NCBI GenBank assembly: GCA_050084985.1
Contig: JBITNC010000001.1
Location: 88,908,001 to 88,972,000, forward strand
Direction: 5' to 3'
DNA from: Nageia nagi
Taxonomy: Eukaryota > Pinophyta
Length of the DNA stretch: 64,000 nucleotides
Part shown: positions 11,541 through 22,700 of the stretch, piece by piece
How the letters are laid out: each line of letters opens with the position of its first letter
Numbering within the stretch: position 1 is the stretch's first letter
Program-made: the position numbers and the translations under genes
Notes under the pieces: model-generated
What the model was told of the DNA's origin: nothing
Seen by the model: only the letters and a program-made list of their open reading frames with translations
Databases searched by the model: none

Positions 11541-12149
11541 TGTAGATGCCTAGAAATAAGTCATTATTTATTAAATAATTCATTTTAGAGCTTCATTGAT
11601 ACCCAAGGCAATGTAATCAATGTAAGGGATCATTGTACAATGTAAAAGGGGTCAAATATCTAAAAAGATTCCCCAAATGATGTAATGTGTAATGATATCA
11701 AGAATCCAAAAAGGCAAATATGTTGCTATATAAAGGTATCAAATGCAACACAAAAGAAATTATGCAAGGGTATCAAAAGATCCTAGAGAGAGATTTAAAC
11801 AAATGCAATATCATGCTATCCTACGAATAATGGTGTTTTGTAACACCATCGTTGCATAAATATGTTAAACTCTTCATTTCACTCTAGTATGTCTTTATTT
11901 CATTCATAGTTCTATTTATTCCACAAATCTAGTGACATAGTACTTATGGGTTGTTGGTAGTGTGCATATGGATGAATGCATGTTCTTGTTTGATGAATGG
12001 ATTTCCTTATATGATGTTTATGCAATTGCGATGAAGCTACATTGTTTATCATTGTTCATTTGATTTCATATTTCTTAATATGCTTCAATAAAATATTATG
12101 GACAAATAGTGCATCAATTATATCATTTATGCATTATTTGAGGTCTACA
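11541..12149 (+). repeat. 3' LTR of the Tat element
   Basis: This 609-base copy has the intact start TGTAGATGCC and end GGTCTACA. It is followed at once by CCTAACCCTAACCC, the resumed telomere-like array. A TATA-like box is at 11727-11734. Confidence 0.9.
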
Positions 12150-12203
12150 CCTAACCCTAACCCAATTCCTAATTGCTAACCCAAACCCTAACCACTAACC
12201 CGT
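12150..12203. repeat. Right remainder of the telomere-like array
   Basis: Fifty-odd bases of CCTAACCCTAACCC-type repeats directly after the 3' LTR match the array left of the element and show that the element inserted into the array. The repeats stop at about 12203. Confidence 0.85.
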
Positions 12204-14226
12204 ATAACAATGATTTTAACTTAAATTTTGATTTTTTTTTATTTTTTTTCAATTTGGATGCAAAAAAGATGCAAAAAGGGATGCAAATTTGGATGTAAAT
12301 TTGCATCCTTTTTTGCATTGGATTACATTGAAAATTATAAAAAATAAAAGTAGGACCGCTTGTCACTTTCCCTAGACCTGTTTGGATACAAAATTTGATT
12401 TCTAGTGGGAGAGCACTAAGTAAGTTCCCTTCTAGCTAATTTCATTCAATTCTAACTCAATTTATACCTAATTTCACTTGATTCTAACTTATTTTTTTCA
12501 TTTTTTTGCATGTTTACTCATATGGTTTTGCATTTTGTTAGAGAAGAAAGGGTTTCATTCAAATTCCTCTACATTACTCCTAATTTTCACAAGGTATGTA
12601 GATTCTTGTATATTTCAATTTTTCATGAATTTACACTAAAAAAACTAGAGTTTTTAGAATTCTCATGAATTTACATTGAAAAAACCAAGGTTTTTGGAAT
12701 TCTCTCTAAATTTTGATTGTATACTATCAACAATGCATGCTAAAATTTAAAGTTAATTTCATATGCTAGGTTTTTTCAGATTCCCCATAAATTTTTTGTA
12801 TTCCCCATAAAGTTAATTCCATATGCTAGGGTTTTTTTATTTCCTCATCAATAGTGCAACAAAAAAATAAAAAATGCTTCAAGAAATTGAAACAAATTCT
12901 TTACATTGCACCATAAAATGAAATGTTGACAAAAATAGGGACATATCTATGAAAATCTTCACTCTGGAACTCTTACTTGTTCTCCAAAAACTTGTTTTTT
13001 GCTACCAATTTCTATAACTCTTCCTATGTTCTAAGAAGTTTCTTCTTAAACTAAGAATTTCATAAAACTTGTGAACTTAATTGATTCTAGTAAATTAAAT
13101 ATAATGTAGTAAGTTAAATATAATGTAGTAAATTAAATACAATTTAGTAAATTTAGTTAGTATCTTCTTAAAACTTGTTAATGAAGCATATTTTCAAAAA
13201 TTTATCTTTTAAATTAATTATTCTAATAGTAAGATTTTCAATTTATATCAAGTAGAATTCGATTAAACTTATTTGCAATAGTTTAGTTAAATTTTTAATG
13301 AAGTATTCAAATTAACTTAGGTTAAATTTTGTGAGGATATTTTTAAAGAATCGATTCTAACTTAGTGTGGATTACATCTTTCGCAACCATTAATACTACT
13401 AATTCCTCTCATGCTCATGATAAAAAGCTACCATGTAGTTCACATGATCATGGAGAATGGATATTTTTGACACAAAATAATAAATAACCAATAATAAAAA
13501 TGTGCACACATAATATGACACAAGTATTTATAGCACTAAAATTGTAATGTAGATAAACATCCACTTTAAACTTGAGTTTTAATATATATTGACCAACAAA
13601 ATGATATGCAATCATAGTAGGCTAGAGTGTTACTTTCTCTAATGGATATTAAATTTAAAATATAACCTCAATAATCTCTAAAACTCTTTTTGATAAACTC
13701 CTATAAGCTCTCCAATATTATCTAGCCTCAAGAACAACTAAAAAATTACCAAAAATTATGAACAACCCTTCCACTAGCTTTCTCATGAAGTTTTAACTTT
13801 TATTCCTCTATCTTTTTGAAGAAATAACATTGTACAATTTGTGTTCTAGCAAGATATCTATTAGCTAGGGCCTGTGCACCATTCTCTAATAGGTGTTTGT
13901 AAATGCCTTGTATTTGTAATAAAAACATAAATTGTCAAAGATAAGGATAACCATTGTATAATTATGTAAGATATGAAAGGAACCATTGTGCTCCTCATTA
14001 TTTCCAAGTTAATCAAGTCTATCTATTAGGGTCCTTGCACCATTCTCTAGTAGGTGTTTGCAAATAGCTTCTATCTAGATCATCCTACATATTTGTGTGC
14101 CTATGGTGTTATTTAGTAAATTATGTTATATATTAATTAGTAATGTATTTTGATTTTATTTAGTAAATATTGATATTATATCTCTTATTTTGTTTACTTT
14201 CTTCTAGTGATCACCATTTACTACAT
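12204..14226. other. AT-rich stretch with short repeats; no gene
   Basis: At 12238-12345 the motif GGATGCAAAAAAGATGC occurs in direct and inverted copies, like those at 16505-16870. Short tandem repeats follow: about 44 bp twice at 12610-12700, about 50 bp twice at 12740-12830, and a 24-bp unit three times near 13085-13150. Two copies of a segment with GCACCATTCTCTA lie about 165 bp apart (13860 and 14025). No coding region is supported. Confidence 0.5.
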
Positions 14227-16042
14227 ATGGGGTGCAAAAACAAGGGTGATAAAGATAAAGATAAGGGAAAACAAAAATCAAAATAAAATAATACAAAAAA
14301 AGAGAAATATGAAATTGCAAAAAAAAACAAAAAAACACTTGTAAGTATCCATACGTATTATGTAATATCAATGCAGTTTTAAATTATACTATAGTCATTT
14401 CATTATGTAGCAAATGTAAACACTTATTTTTTTTTAATTTATTGAACACACAAAGAATTTAAAGGAGGTTTTTCCATATGCAAAACATATGTTTAGCCAA
14501 GATGAGTTGATGTCAATTATTAGGGGTGACGAGGCTAAAGAAGCATAGTAGAGACATGGCATCACTTGTTAAGGTAATTATTTAAATTAATAAGTTAATT
14601 TATTAAGAATTAATACAAAATTATTCTAATTTATATTTTGAAGTATAATTTCAATTAGTTTCCATGCAATATATGATTTTAGTAGATTCGATCAATCAAC
14701 AATCCTTATTGACGACTCAAGGCTCCAAAAATCTTCAAATTTTTGTGAGGAAATGTGGAGAGGTCCTAAAAGATGATAATGGTAATATTTTTAGTTTGAA
14801 AAATATAAATTTAAATATTTATTAGAAGTATATTGATCATTTACTAATATGATTTCAAATATTTTTCAGGTAAACTATTCTACAAATCTTTCCAGAATGT
14901 TGCAATAGAAGAATTTGCAGAAAACCCTTGGTAGGCCATGGAAGAAATAAGATGAATTTTGTATGTATTTGTTTCCATTTTTTGGTATGTATGTTTCACT
15001 TTCTTTAATTTAATATTTCAAGAAGATACTAAAACTAATTTGTACTTTTGTAGCAAAAAAGAGATAATAACAAACTTGAAACATGAATTTGGTGAAGGAT
15101 GGAGCAAAAACAAAGTGCTCCAGCAAGTAGGCTGAATATGAAAAGGGTTAAATCATGTCAAAAAAAAATTGATGAAACTTCCCCCTAACCAAATAACCCT
15201 AGCACAAAATCCAATTGATGTCTATAAGAAGGTATGGATCAATATTATCATTCATATTTATTATTTGAACCTAATTAATTGATTATTTTAATATAATACT
15301 AATTAATTATTTCATAATAAGGTTTGGAAGATGCTACTTAAGAAAGTAGATGAGGTAAAAAAAAAGAAAGAGCAAGGATTGGAGATGCCATAAGAAAAAG
15401 CATTGAAGTCTCGACTTACCAAATTAGGCTACATATTATGCATCAAGCGAGAAGTGGAGGGGCGAAGACTATGGAAGCTCGATTTGTAATTATATTTACT
15501 ACATGAAGTGATTTTCAATTATATAGGTAAATTATTTTAAATATAGTACTAATTAACTTTTTTATAGTTGAGAGATTTCAATTAGTTTCCTGATACCAAT
15601 GAATGCCAATATTGCATCACATATGGTTACCAAGCACTAAGGGACATGTTGAATGCTAGTGTAAGTAATTTCAATTATTCTAATTAATAAAGGAATATCA
15701 TGAATTTATTATAGGTGATGTATATGTTTTGTAAGTGTGATTGTATGCACACTAAAATTTATTTTCTTATTATTTGCAAGAGGGTACTACATGTAGGGGG
15801 CAAAATTGTAGGAAGGTGCATCAAAGGAGAGTGATTCACCATCTACCTAGGACATGAGATTCAATTATTTTTTTAAGGATGAGTCAACATGTCCTAGCAA
15901 GGCATATAGTGAGCTAGCACATTAACCTAGCAAGGAAAGGCATAGACATTATAATGGCTCGAGTGGTGATCATTTAGGTGGTGGTAGTGAGTTTGAAGGT
16001 ACTAAGTCTAGATCTAGCAATGATGTTAATATTAAGGATTAA
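14227..16042 (+). pseudogene. Multi-exon gene remnant, possibly plant transposon-associated
   Basis: A chain of short readable exons is separated by AT-rich gaps with GT and AG ends. It starts MGCKNKGDKDKDKGKQKSK at 14227 with a donor GTAAGTATCC near 14340. Later exons read PYAKHMFSQDELMSIIRGDE (about 14475), LLTTQGSKNLQIFVRKCGEV (about 14710), LFYKSFQNVAIEEFAENPW (about 14875), HEFGEGWSKNKVLQQVG (about 15085) and WKMLLKKVDEVKKKKEQG (about 15325). A Ser/Gly-rich tail ends in a stop at 16042. The layout and the KKEQGLEMP-type region recall proteins of the plant transposase Ptta/En/Spm type, but that is weak. Several in-frame stops sit where Gln is likely, so it is probably decayed. Confidence 0.45.
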
Positions 16043-16504
16043 TAGTTGTACTATCATTTTGTACTCATGATGTGGATAGTACTATCATTGTACCATTTTT
16101 GAGATATCATGTGGATGTATTCACATAGAACTATATATCATTTTGACGTATTTTTATGTATATATGTATATCATTTTGGCTTATTCAAACTTCTATATGC
16201 ATGTTATTTCAACATATTTTGATGTGGATGTTATCATGATTTTTTCAACCCATATTTTGGCATATATATTTTAGCATAATTTATCATATTTTTACCTATT
16301 TTTATCATATTTTTAAGAAATGTTATTGGCATATTATTTTGGTGTATGATCACATATCAAAATAGTTGTAGCATATGATTTGCATATTATTTTATCATAT
16401 GATTGATGAAATAGGCATATTATTTTGATGTACGATTGATGTTTCAATGGAAATAGAAATAATAATAATAAATATTATGAATTGATTTTTTTTTACAATT
16501 CCCA

Positions 16505-16915
16505 GAAAAAAATGATGCAGTTTTAGATGCAAAAAGTGACATAATGGGAAAAAAAAGGATGCAAAAAATTACCCATTTTGACTCAAAAACTAACATAATT
16601 TTAGACCCCTTTAGATTAAAAAAATAGACATAATTTTAGACCCCTTAAAACAAAAAAATATATTCAAAAAAGGACTCTTTATGATGCAAACTTAGACGTA
16701 AAATTGGACACCTTTAGATGCAAAAAATTGATGCAAAAACTAGCTTTAAGGATGCAAAAAAGGATGCAACAAGTGGCCAAAAAATGATAAAAAATGATGC
16801 AATTTCTAGCATGCATTTGCATCCTTTTTTGCATCAAAAAAATTAGAAAGACACAAAAACAAATATTAGAGTTTATATGTAAAAAAGGACATAAATCCCT
16901 TTTTTGGTAGTAGTG
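16505..16915. repeat. Subterminal-type repeats ending in a CACTA-like terminus
   Basis: GATGCAAAAAA and GGATGCAAAAAAGGATGC motifs occur repeatedly, in both orientations toward the right. The stretch ends in GGTAGTAGTG at 16906-16915; its complement, CACTACTACC followed by A-rich and GGG, looks like a plant CACTA terminal inverted repeat. Similar repeats at 12238-12345 could mark the opposite side of one element, but I could not find a matching left CACTA end. Confidence 0.45.
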
Positions 16916-17047
16916 TAATATAACTTGATCGATTATTTTTCATTTTATGAAGTTATGTCTTCTCTATTAAGAAGTTCTATCCATGTTTGAAAAGATAATA
17001 TGAAAAATTTATTCCTCTTTACATTCTTTGCTAAAGAGTTCTCATAA

Positions 17048-17357
17048 ATTGAGTGGTTAAAAAGGTTTGACATTTTCCATAATTGCTAAGTCTTTGAGTT
17101 GTTAAAAAGGTTTGACCTTCTCTATAATTGTTAACTATTGGAGTAGTTCAAAAGGTTCAACCTTCTCCAAAATTGGTAAATATTGGAGTGGTTCAAAAGG
17201 TTTTAACTTCTTCAAAATTGGTAAATGTTGGAGTGGTTCAAAAGATTTGATCTTCTCCAAAATTGGTAAATGTTGGAGTGGTTCAAAAGGTTCAACCTTC
17301 TCCAAAATTGGTAAATGTTGGAGAGGTTCAAAAGGTTCACCCTTCTCCACATTGTAA
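17048..17357. repeat. 44-45 bp minisatellite, about 7 copies
   Basis: The unit TTGGAGTGGTTCAAAAGG... ends in CCAAAATTGGTAAATG and recurs every 44-45 bases from about 17048; the last five copies are very alike. Each unit holds the inverted repeat AAGGTTCAACCTT. Because 45 is a multiple of three, the array stays open on both strands (81 codons plus, 71 minus). I take these as by-products of the repeat, not genes. Confidence 0.85.
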
Positions 17358-17820
17358 TATTTTTCTCTTGATGTAAAATTTAATCCATGTTATTGGATTA
17401 ATGTTACCATTATTTCATCATATACATCTTAACAAGTAGCATAGTTAAGATGGTATTTTCTCTAATTAATGACTTATGCATCTTGACTAGGAGCTATAGT
17501 CAACTTGGCATTTTTGTTATCCAAGTTATAGTATTGTTGATGGATACCTTATCCCTCCGATTCTACATGTTTCTAAATGGATAAAACTATATGCATCTTA
17601 ATATTGAATTTGGTGTTTGCAAAATATATATCTTGATTAATTAAGAGTGAACTCATGAAGAACCAAAACTTTGGTCCTAATCCATAAGTTGTCAAATGTG
17701 GTTATCCTTAATACTTATGTTATTGTTTCATTATATTAATACAAGCTTATTTTATAATCTTGTTGTTGGCTTCCTTCTTCTAATGAATTTTCCCTCAAGG
17801 GAAATAATTAATACTATATA

Positions 17821-17975
17821 TGATGTCAACTTCAATATATCAAAATAACTATTACTATATATGATGTCAACTTCAGTCTATCCTTAGGATAAATTATGTC
17901 AACTTCAATATATCCTTAGGATAAATGTTGTCAACCTCAATATATCTTTAGAATAATTATTTTAGTAACTCATTA
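17821..17975. repeat. Short tandem repeat with ATGTCAACTTCAATATATC units
   Basis: ATGTCAACTTCAATATATC followed by CTTTAGGATAA-like spacers occurs about five times with a spacing of 30-45 bases. No coding potential is seen in 17360-18100. Confidence 0.6.
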
Positions 17976-18109
17976 GGATAATGTTTTAGTGGTACATGCT
18001 TTCTTAAGGCCTATAGTATATATATAAACCTATATAATTGCTTATGATGGTAAAGTTGACCTTAAGGGGGGAAGGTTGAATGCTTTATTTTTAAAATATT
18101 TAAAAGATA

Positions 18110-18958
18110 TTTTATATTATTGATGAATTTTTTTATGACTATATATTTGTTTGATCTACTTGTAGCATGTAGGTTTCTTCTTAATGCAAACTACTTACAT
18201 AAAGTGTGCAAGCTCATGGAGACTCATCATATCAACTTATTGTTGAATGAATATTTTGTACAGTGAAATAATTATGGTTAATGATTATATTGTAAACCAT
18301 TTTGTCAAATGGTAAAGTAGAGAGTCTCAATCTAATATCTTGTGTATTCCCCAAAGATGTAAATATTCTTATCTCCAATTGTATCTCTATGGAGAAGAAT
18401 TCTCTCTTTATTCTCTTTTTTTTCTCTATCCCAATATTGCATTAAGGGATGGTGTTGGAATGTATAATGCAATATTGTTTTCTTTTGTATAACCCACTTA
18501 ACACTTAAAATATTTCTAGATACCTTTAAGTGTTTAGTGAATAAAATGTTATGTAACCTTAACCTAACCCTTGGGTACAAGGGTGGTTAAAGGGAGAATT
18601 TTTCCCCTAAATAGAGGGCCTCCCTTCTAGTTTACACATTCAAGTTTATAGTGTTGTTATGCTTTAGAATTATTAGGAGAAGTAGGAAGAGCTATAAGAG
18701 AGGCACTTTATGAATGAGGAAGATCTTAGTTACTGGATGTACTCTCTTGAATAAGAGGAACCACTTTCTATATGTGTCAAATTTGTAAGATTGGTTATTG
18801 TGTTAACGCTATGAATATTGATGGTTGAGAGGGCTTTTAAGTGATCTTGGAGGATTCAGATTTTATTCTTTAAGGTATAAATCCTTCAGGTTTGGTATTT
18901 CTAAGAGTCAAGGTTTTAGATTTTACTCTCAAATATGGCATCTATTAGAAGACCTCCT
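18110..18958 (+). mobile_element. Copia element fragment: 3' internal end, LTR and primer-binding-like site
   Basis: The stretch 18110-18452 is homologous, in the opposite orientation, to the 3' internal ends at 35387-35690 and 59951-60290 (shared blocks around AATGATTATATTGTAAACCA and CCAATATTGCATTAAGGGA). It ends in a polypurine-like AAGGGATGG. The LTR at 18453-18888 starts TGTTGGAATGTATAATGCA and ends CCTTCA. GGTTTGGTAT directly follows it, as at the 5' side of a Copia internal region. So this LTR has a 3' internal piece on its left and a primer-site-like piece on its right. No pol domain remains. Confidence 0.7.
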
Positions 18959-19560
18959 CCAATTATTACCATCAAGGTAATGGATTTGATGAGTTAATGA
19001 ATAAAAATTTATTAAGGATCCTAAAGAAGATGGTAGATGAAAACTAGAAGGATTGGGACAAAAAGCTCAACCTAGTGTTATGGGCTGATTAGATCACCAA
19101 TAAATCATCAATCAATAATTCTTCTTATGTTTTAGTGTATGGAAAATGAGCAATATTATTGTCTCATATTGAGTTGCTTCCTCTATAGCTAGTAAACCGA
19201 TACGAGATGAATAACACAAACCCATTTTAGGTGAGAATGTTTGACCTTATCTACTTGGATGAACTTTAGGAGAATTCATATAGAGAGATCCAAAAGAGAA
19301 ATAGCATAGTAAAGAAATAGTTTTACAAGAGGTATGCATTTCATATCCCTTTAAAGCTTGGATACTTTATGCTTAAGTGGGATGAAAATTGAACCAAGCC
19401 CAAATGACATTGCAAGGTTGACTCCCTATGGTCTAGTCTGTATACCATTGTCTAAGACATCTAGAAAAATACATTCAAATTAGAGAGGTCATATGGTTGG
19501 ATCCTTCCAATTACAATAAATGGCCAACATTTGAAGTTGTACACTATCTATTAAATATCT
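18959..19560 (+). pseudogene. C-terminal fragment of a Ty3/Gypsy integrase
   Basis: The plus-strand reading begins NYYHQGNGFDELMNKNLLRI, continues with LKKMVDEN, KDWDKKLNLVLWAD and INNSSYVLVYGK, and ends with HCKVDSLWSSLYTIV. This is the end of the integrase core with its catalytic Glu region (usually GNGLAE; here the Glu position reads Asp) plus the C-terminal segment of Gypsy pol. It differs from the Tat integrase at 9.7-10.7 kb. The N-terminal part is missing; the break coincides with the end of the Copia fragment. Stops replace likely Gln and Arg codons. Confidence 0.7.
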
Positions 19561-19799
19561 TGGTGTATTATATGTAAATATTGTATATATTTTGAATTTA
19601 AGTTTCCCAATGTATAGTTTTCAAGGGGAATCTTGCATGAATTAGGATTGTTAAATACCTTTTATTCCATTTTAATCCCATTTGAGATCCATGACTTAGC
19701 CATTTTTACCTCCATATTTTTTATCAATCATGAGTTTAGGGTTTTTAGATCTTCCTACGATTCTTACCTATGAGCTTGATTTCTCCAGCTGAATCCATA

Positions 19800-22700
19800 C
19801 ATTTTCATCAAAATTGGTAAGTCCTTGGTAGCTAAGAACATAGTTAGAGATAGGAATGAAAATTTATTTGATACTAATCTATTAAAAAATTATATAGATT
19901 TTAAATTCAAACCCTTTGAGGCTAATAATGACAAAGACAACTCTTTATGGGACCTCCTATATAAAACAAATTTCATTGTACCCTTTATGTGGGAAAGGTG
20001 TCACCCATGTCCCAAATTAATTGAATCCCTAGCTTCTATGACTAAGGTTAGAACATGAAATATCATAAATAGTGAGGGGGTCATAATTATTAACCTAAGT
20101 TAATTTTCTCTGTATAAATCCATTTTCCAACTAGATAATACAAAGCCTTGGGCTAGTGTGAAAGTGGTTGGAAAAGATGTAGATAAATACCCCTTGGAAT
20201 GGTTGAACTCTTACTTATTGAGTCCTGCTAATAAGAAGAAGAAGTTTTACAAAATTTCTCCTAGTTTATTATAATAATCATGGTATTGTGCATAGAAAAG
20301 GATATTAAGATTGTAAAACCATAGGATGTCACCATGGTATACAAGGTTATCAAAAATCACTCTAAGTACCATCAAGATTGGTATGATATGGTTAGCAATA
20401 AGTTAGCCATGAGACTAAAGAATAAGGATAGGTTCAATGAGTATCACTACCCCTCCTTGATTTGTTGGATGTTACTTCATCAGCATCTAGATGCCTTCCT
20501 AGATATTCAACATTATCAGATAGATGAAAATAGAAATCCTTAAAGGGTGGATGAATGGACCCAAGTACTCAGTGTAAATAGCTCATACTATGACTCTATG
20601 AGATACTTTCTGTAAATAGCTCATACTATGACTCTATGAGATACTTTCTTTTCCTTGCCTTAAATTTTTTTTTTGGCAAAGTGCACCCTATATTATCTAT
20701 GTTAGCAATAACCTATTTGAAGCAAGGATAATTTTGGAAGGGTGATTTCAATTTCATAAATAACTATACAATTATTATTTTGAATGGGCTTTATGAAAAA
20801 CCCATGAACTTCCATTTTTTATTTCAAATGAGGTCTTCGTAATGGAATTTACAAGGTAGAAAGACTATGTGAAAACATAATAGGGAGTCCTAAAGAGGAA
20901 GAAGGGCCTGTACATGAACACCCTAATCCAATTATATAACAAATTTTGTTGGGAGTACCTCACAAAAAAAATGGAAAAACTATAGCTAGAACAGATTTCG
21001 GTCTCTTGGTCATATAATCCTTTGGGATTCTTCATGGATCATTTAAAAATAGTTATTTCAAAAGCCCTTTATTTTGTCAGAGTGTCTATGGACAAGTTTG
21101 AGAATTTCCTAAACAACTCTAAAGATGGGCCTTTTTTGCCAAATTCCATGCTAGAGACTTCTTTCTTACCTTTGTGGAGATAAAAGTATACTATGAAAAT
21201 TGAATATTCCTCTACCTCATATAGAGAGATCAACTTGCCTAAGGCTCTTCAAAAAATCCTTGATAATTCTAGTTGGCTAGAGCACAATAAAAGGTGTTTT
21301 ATACAATAACATGTAGAGAGCAAGCAAAAGACCTTTCAATGGATGTGTGATCAAGATAAGGCATTCTCATATGCTTATGATAAGGAATATGTCACATAGA
21401 TACCTAAGGGCCCTTAGAAGAAGAAATTTAAAAAGGTGGAAAATTTTCTAAAAACTATAAAAAAACATTAAATAATTGCTAAGGAGTTGGCATTATTAGA
21501 GAAATAGTAGAAATAGGCTAGCATGCTTGAATAAAAATTGTTATCAACCTCTATAAAGGATAGTGTTGTAGGTTGGGTCTATGATAAGATGATGTCAGAC
21601 AAGGAAATGGCTTACATGAAGGAAATAGAGAGAAAGCTTACACAAGAATATGGGAAACAAAGAAAGGAATAATAGGAGAAAGATGTTGCCTTAGCCAAGA
21701 AGCTAGAATAAGAAGAGGATCTAATGACAAAGAAATAAGTCCCTAGAAAAGACCCCAAGGAAAATGAGGAAGGGTGATAAGCCTCCTAAGAAGCCTCAGC
21801 ATCAAAAGATGATCCTATAAGAGTTAACCATATAAATTGACAAGTCGATGGCCAAATAATTAGAGGATAGTGAGAGTGGAGACTTTGATTATGTGCAACC
21901 ATTTAGGGTGTTTATAAGAAGGAGAATCCATAGAAAAATATCTTTCCTAAAGGCTACTCCATCAAAAGAGGATACTCCTATGCCTAAAAAGAAGCAAAAA
22001 ATAATATCAGGGGCATAAGTGGAAAAGGAGCAGTAAATAGAACAAGCTCAAGGTGTTCCCTCTCCATAATCCTCCCTTTGGGTAAGCCCATAACATATAG
22101 CACCAATGATCAATAAGTCAAATGATGAATACATGGTCATTACTATGGTGCCCCTCATTTTTGTTTGGAAGATTTATGCATCATCTCTTCCCACATATTA
22201 TAAAAGTGTTGATAAATCAAAAAAAGAGTGATTCAAGAAGTATCACAAGGAGTAGAATATTCAAGGTCATATCCATATGGTCACTATGATTGATATTTGG
22301 GAGAAAGTGTTAGAAATCTTGGCCACACAGCTTGATTCTAAGTTTGAATAACTTGATGATGCCAAACACATATCCCTTTAGTTAAGATTAGATAAAATCA
22401 ATTACATGGATAAGAGGAAGATAATGAGGATGGGAATGACTTTGATAGATGTTGATGTCATGATGCTAGAAAGAAAATTGATAAACTAGAAAAATTATAA
22501 GCTATAGCAGTTTAAAAGGAAAAATTCTAGGATACATAAATAAATATATTAAATAAGAAATTTCAACAACTATAAGAAGCTACAGAATCTTCCATGCTAG
22601 TTATGTGGTGGTAGATAGAGAAGAATATCTCAAGGATAAGGGAATAGAATAAAAAATTGAACAATTAGATCCAGTCCTTAGAATTATAAATTGATGCTTT

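Larger units (their letters stand above)
4248..12149 (+). mobile_element. Ty3/Gypsy LTR retrotransposon, Tat lineage, full length but decayed
   Basis: This is a 7.9 kb element with two LTRs that look roughly 85% alike by eye. It has gag, protease, reverse transcriptase, RNase H, a second (archaeal-type) RNase H and integrase in that order on the plus strand. The second RNase H between the first one and integrase is the known hallmark of the Tat lineage (Tat, Ogre, Retand). LTR ends are TGTAGA and TCTACA; the 5' copy has the first G changed to T. CCTAA flanks both ends (4243-4247 and 12150-12154), consistent with a 5-bp target-site duplication within the telomere-like array. All domains carry stops or frameshifts, so it cannot move by itself. 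At 7.9 kb with 0.6 kb LTRs it is compact for this lineage. Confidence 0.9.

Noticed and set aside
12193-12205. CACTAACCCG as the left end of a CACTA element
   Set aside because: It is part of the telomere-like array, does not match the right terminus at 16906-16915, and the flanking three bases differ.
17112-17357. Plus and minus ORFs in the 45-bp minisatellite
   Set aside because: A 45-base unit keeps any stop-free frame open. There is no start or flank evidence for a gene.
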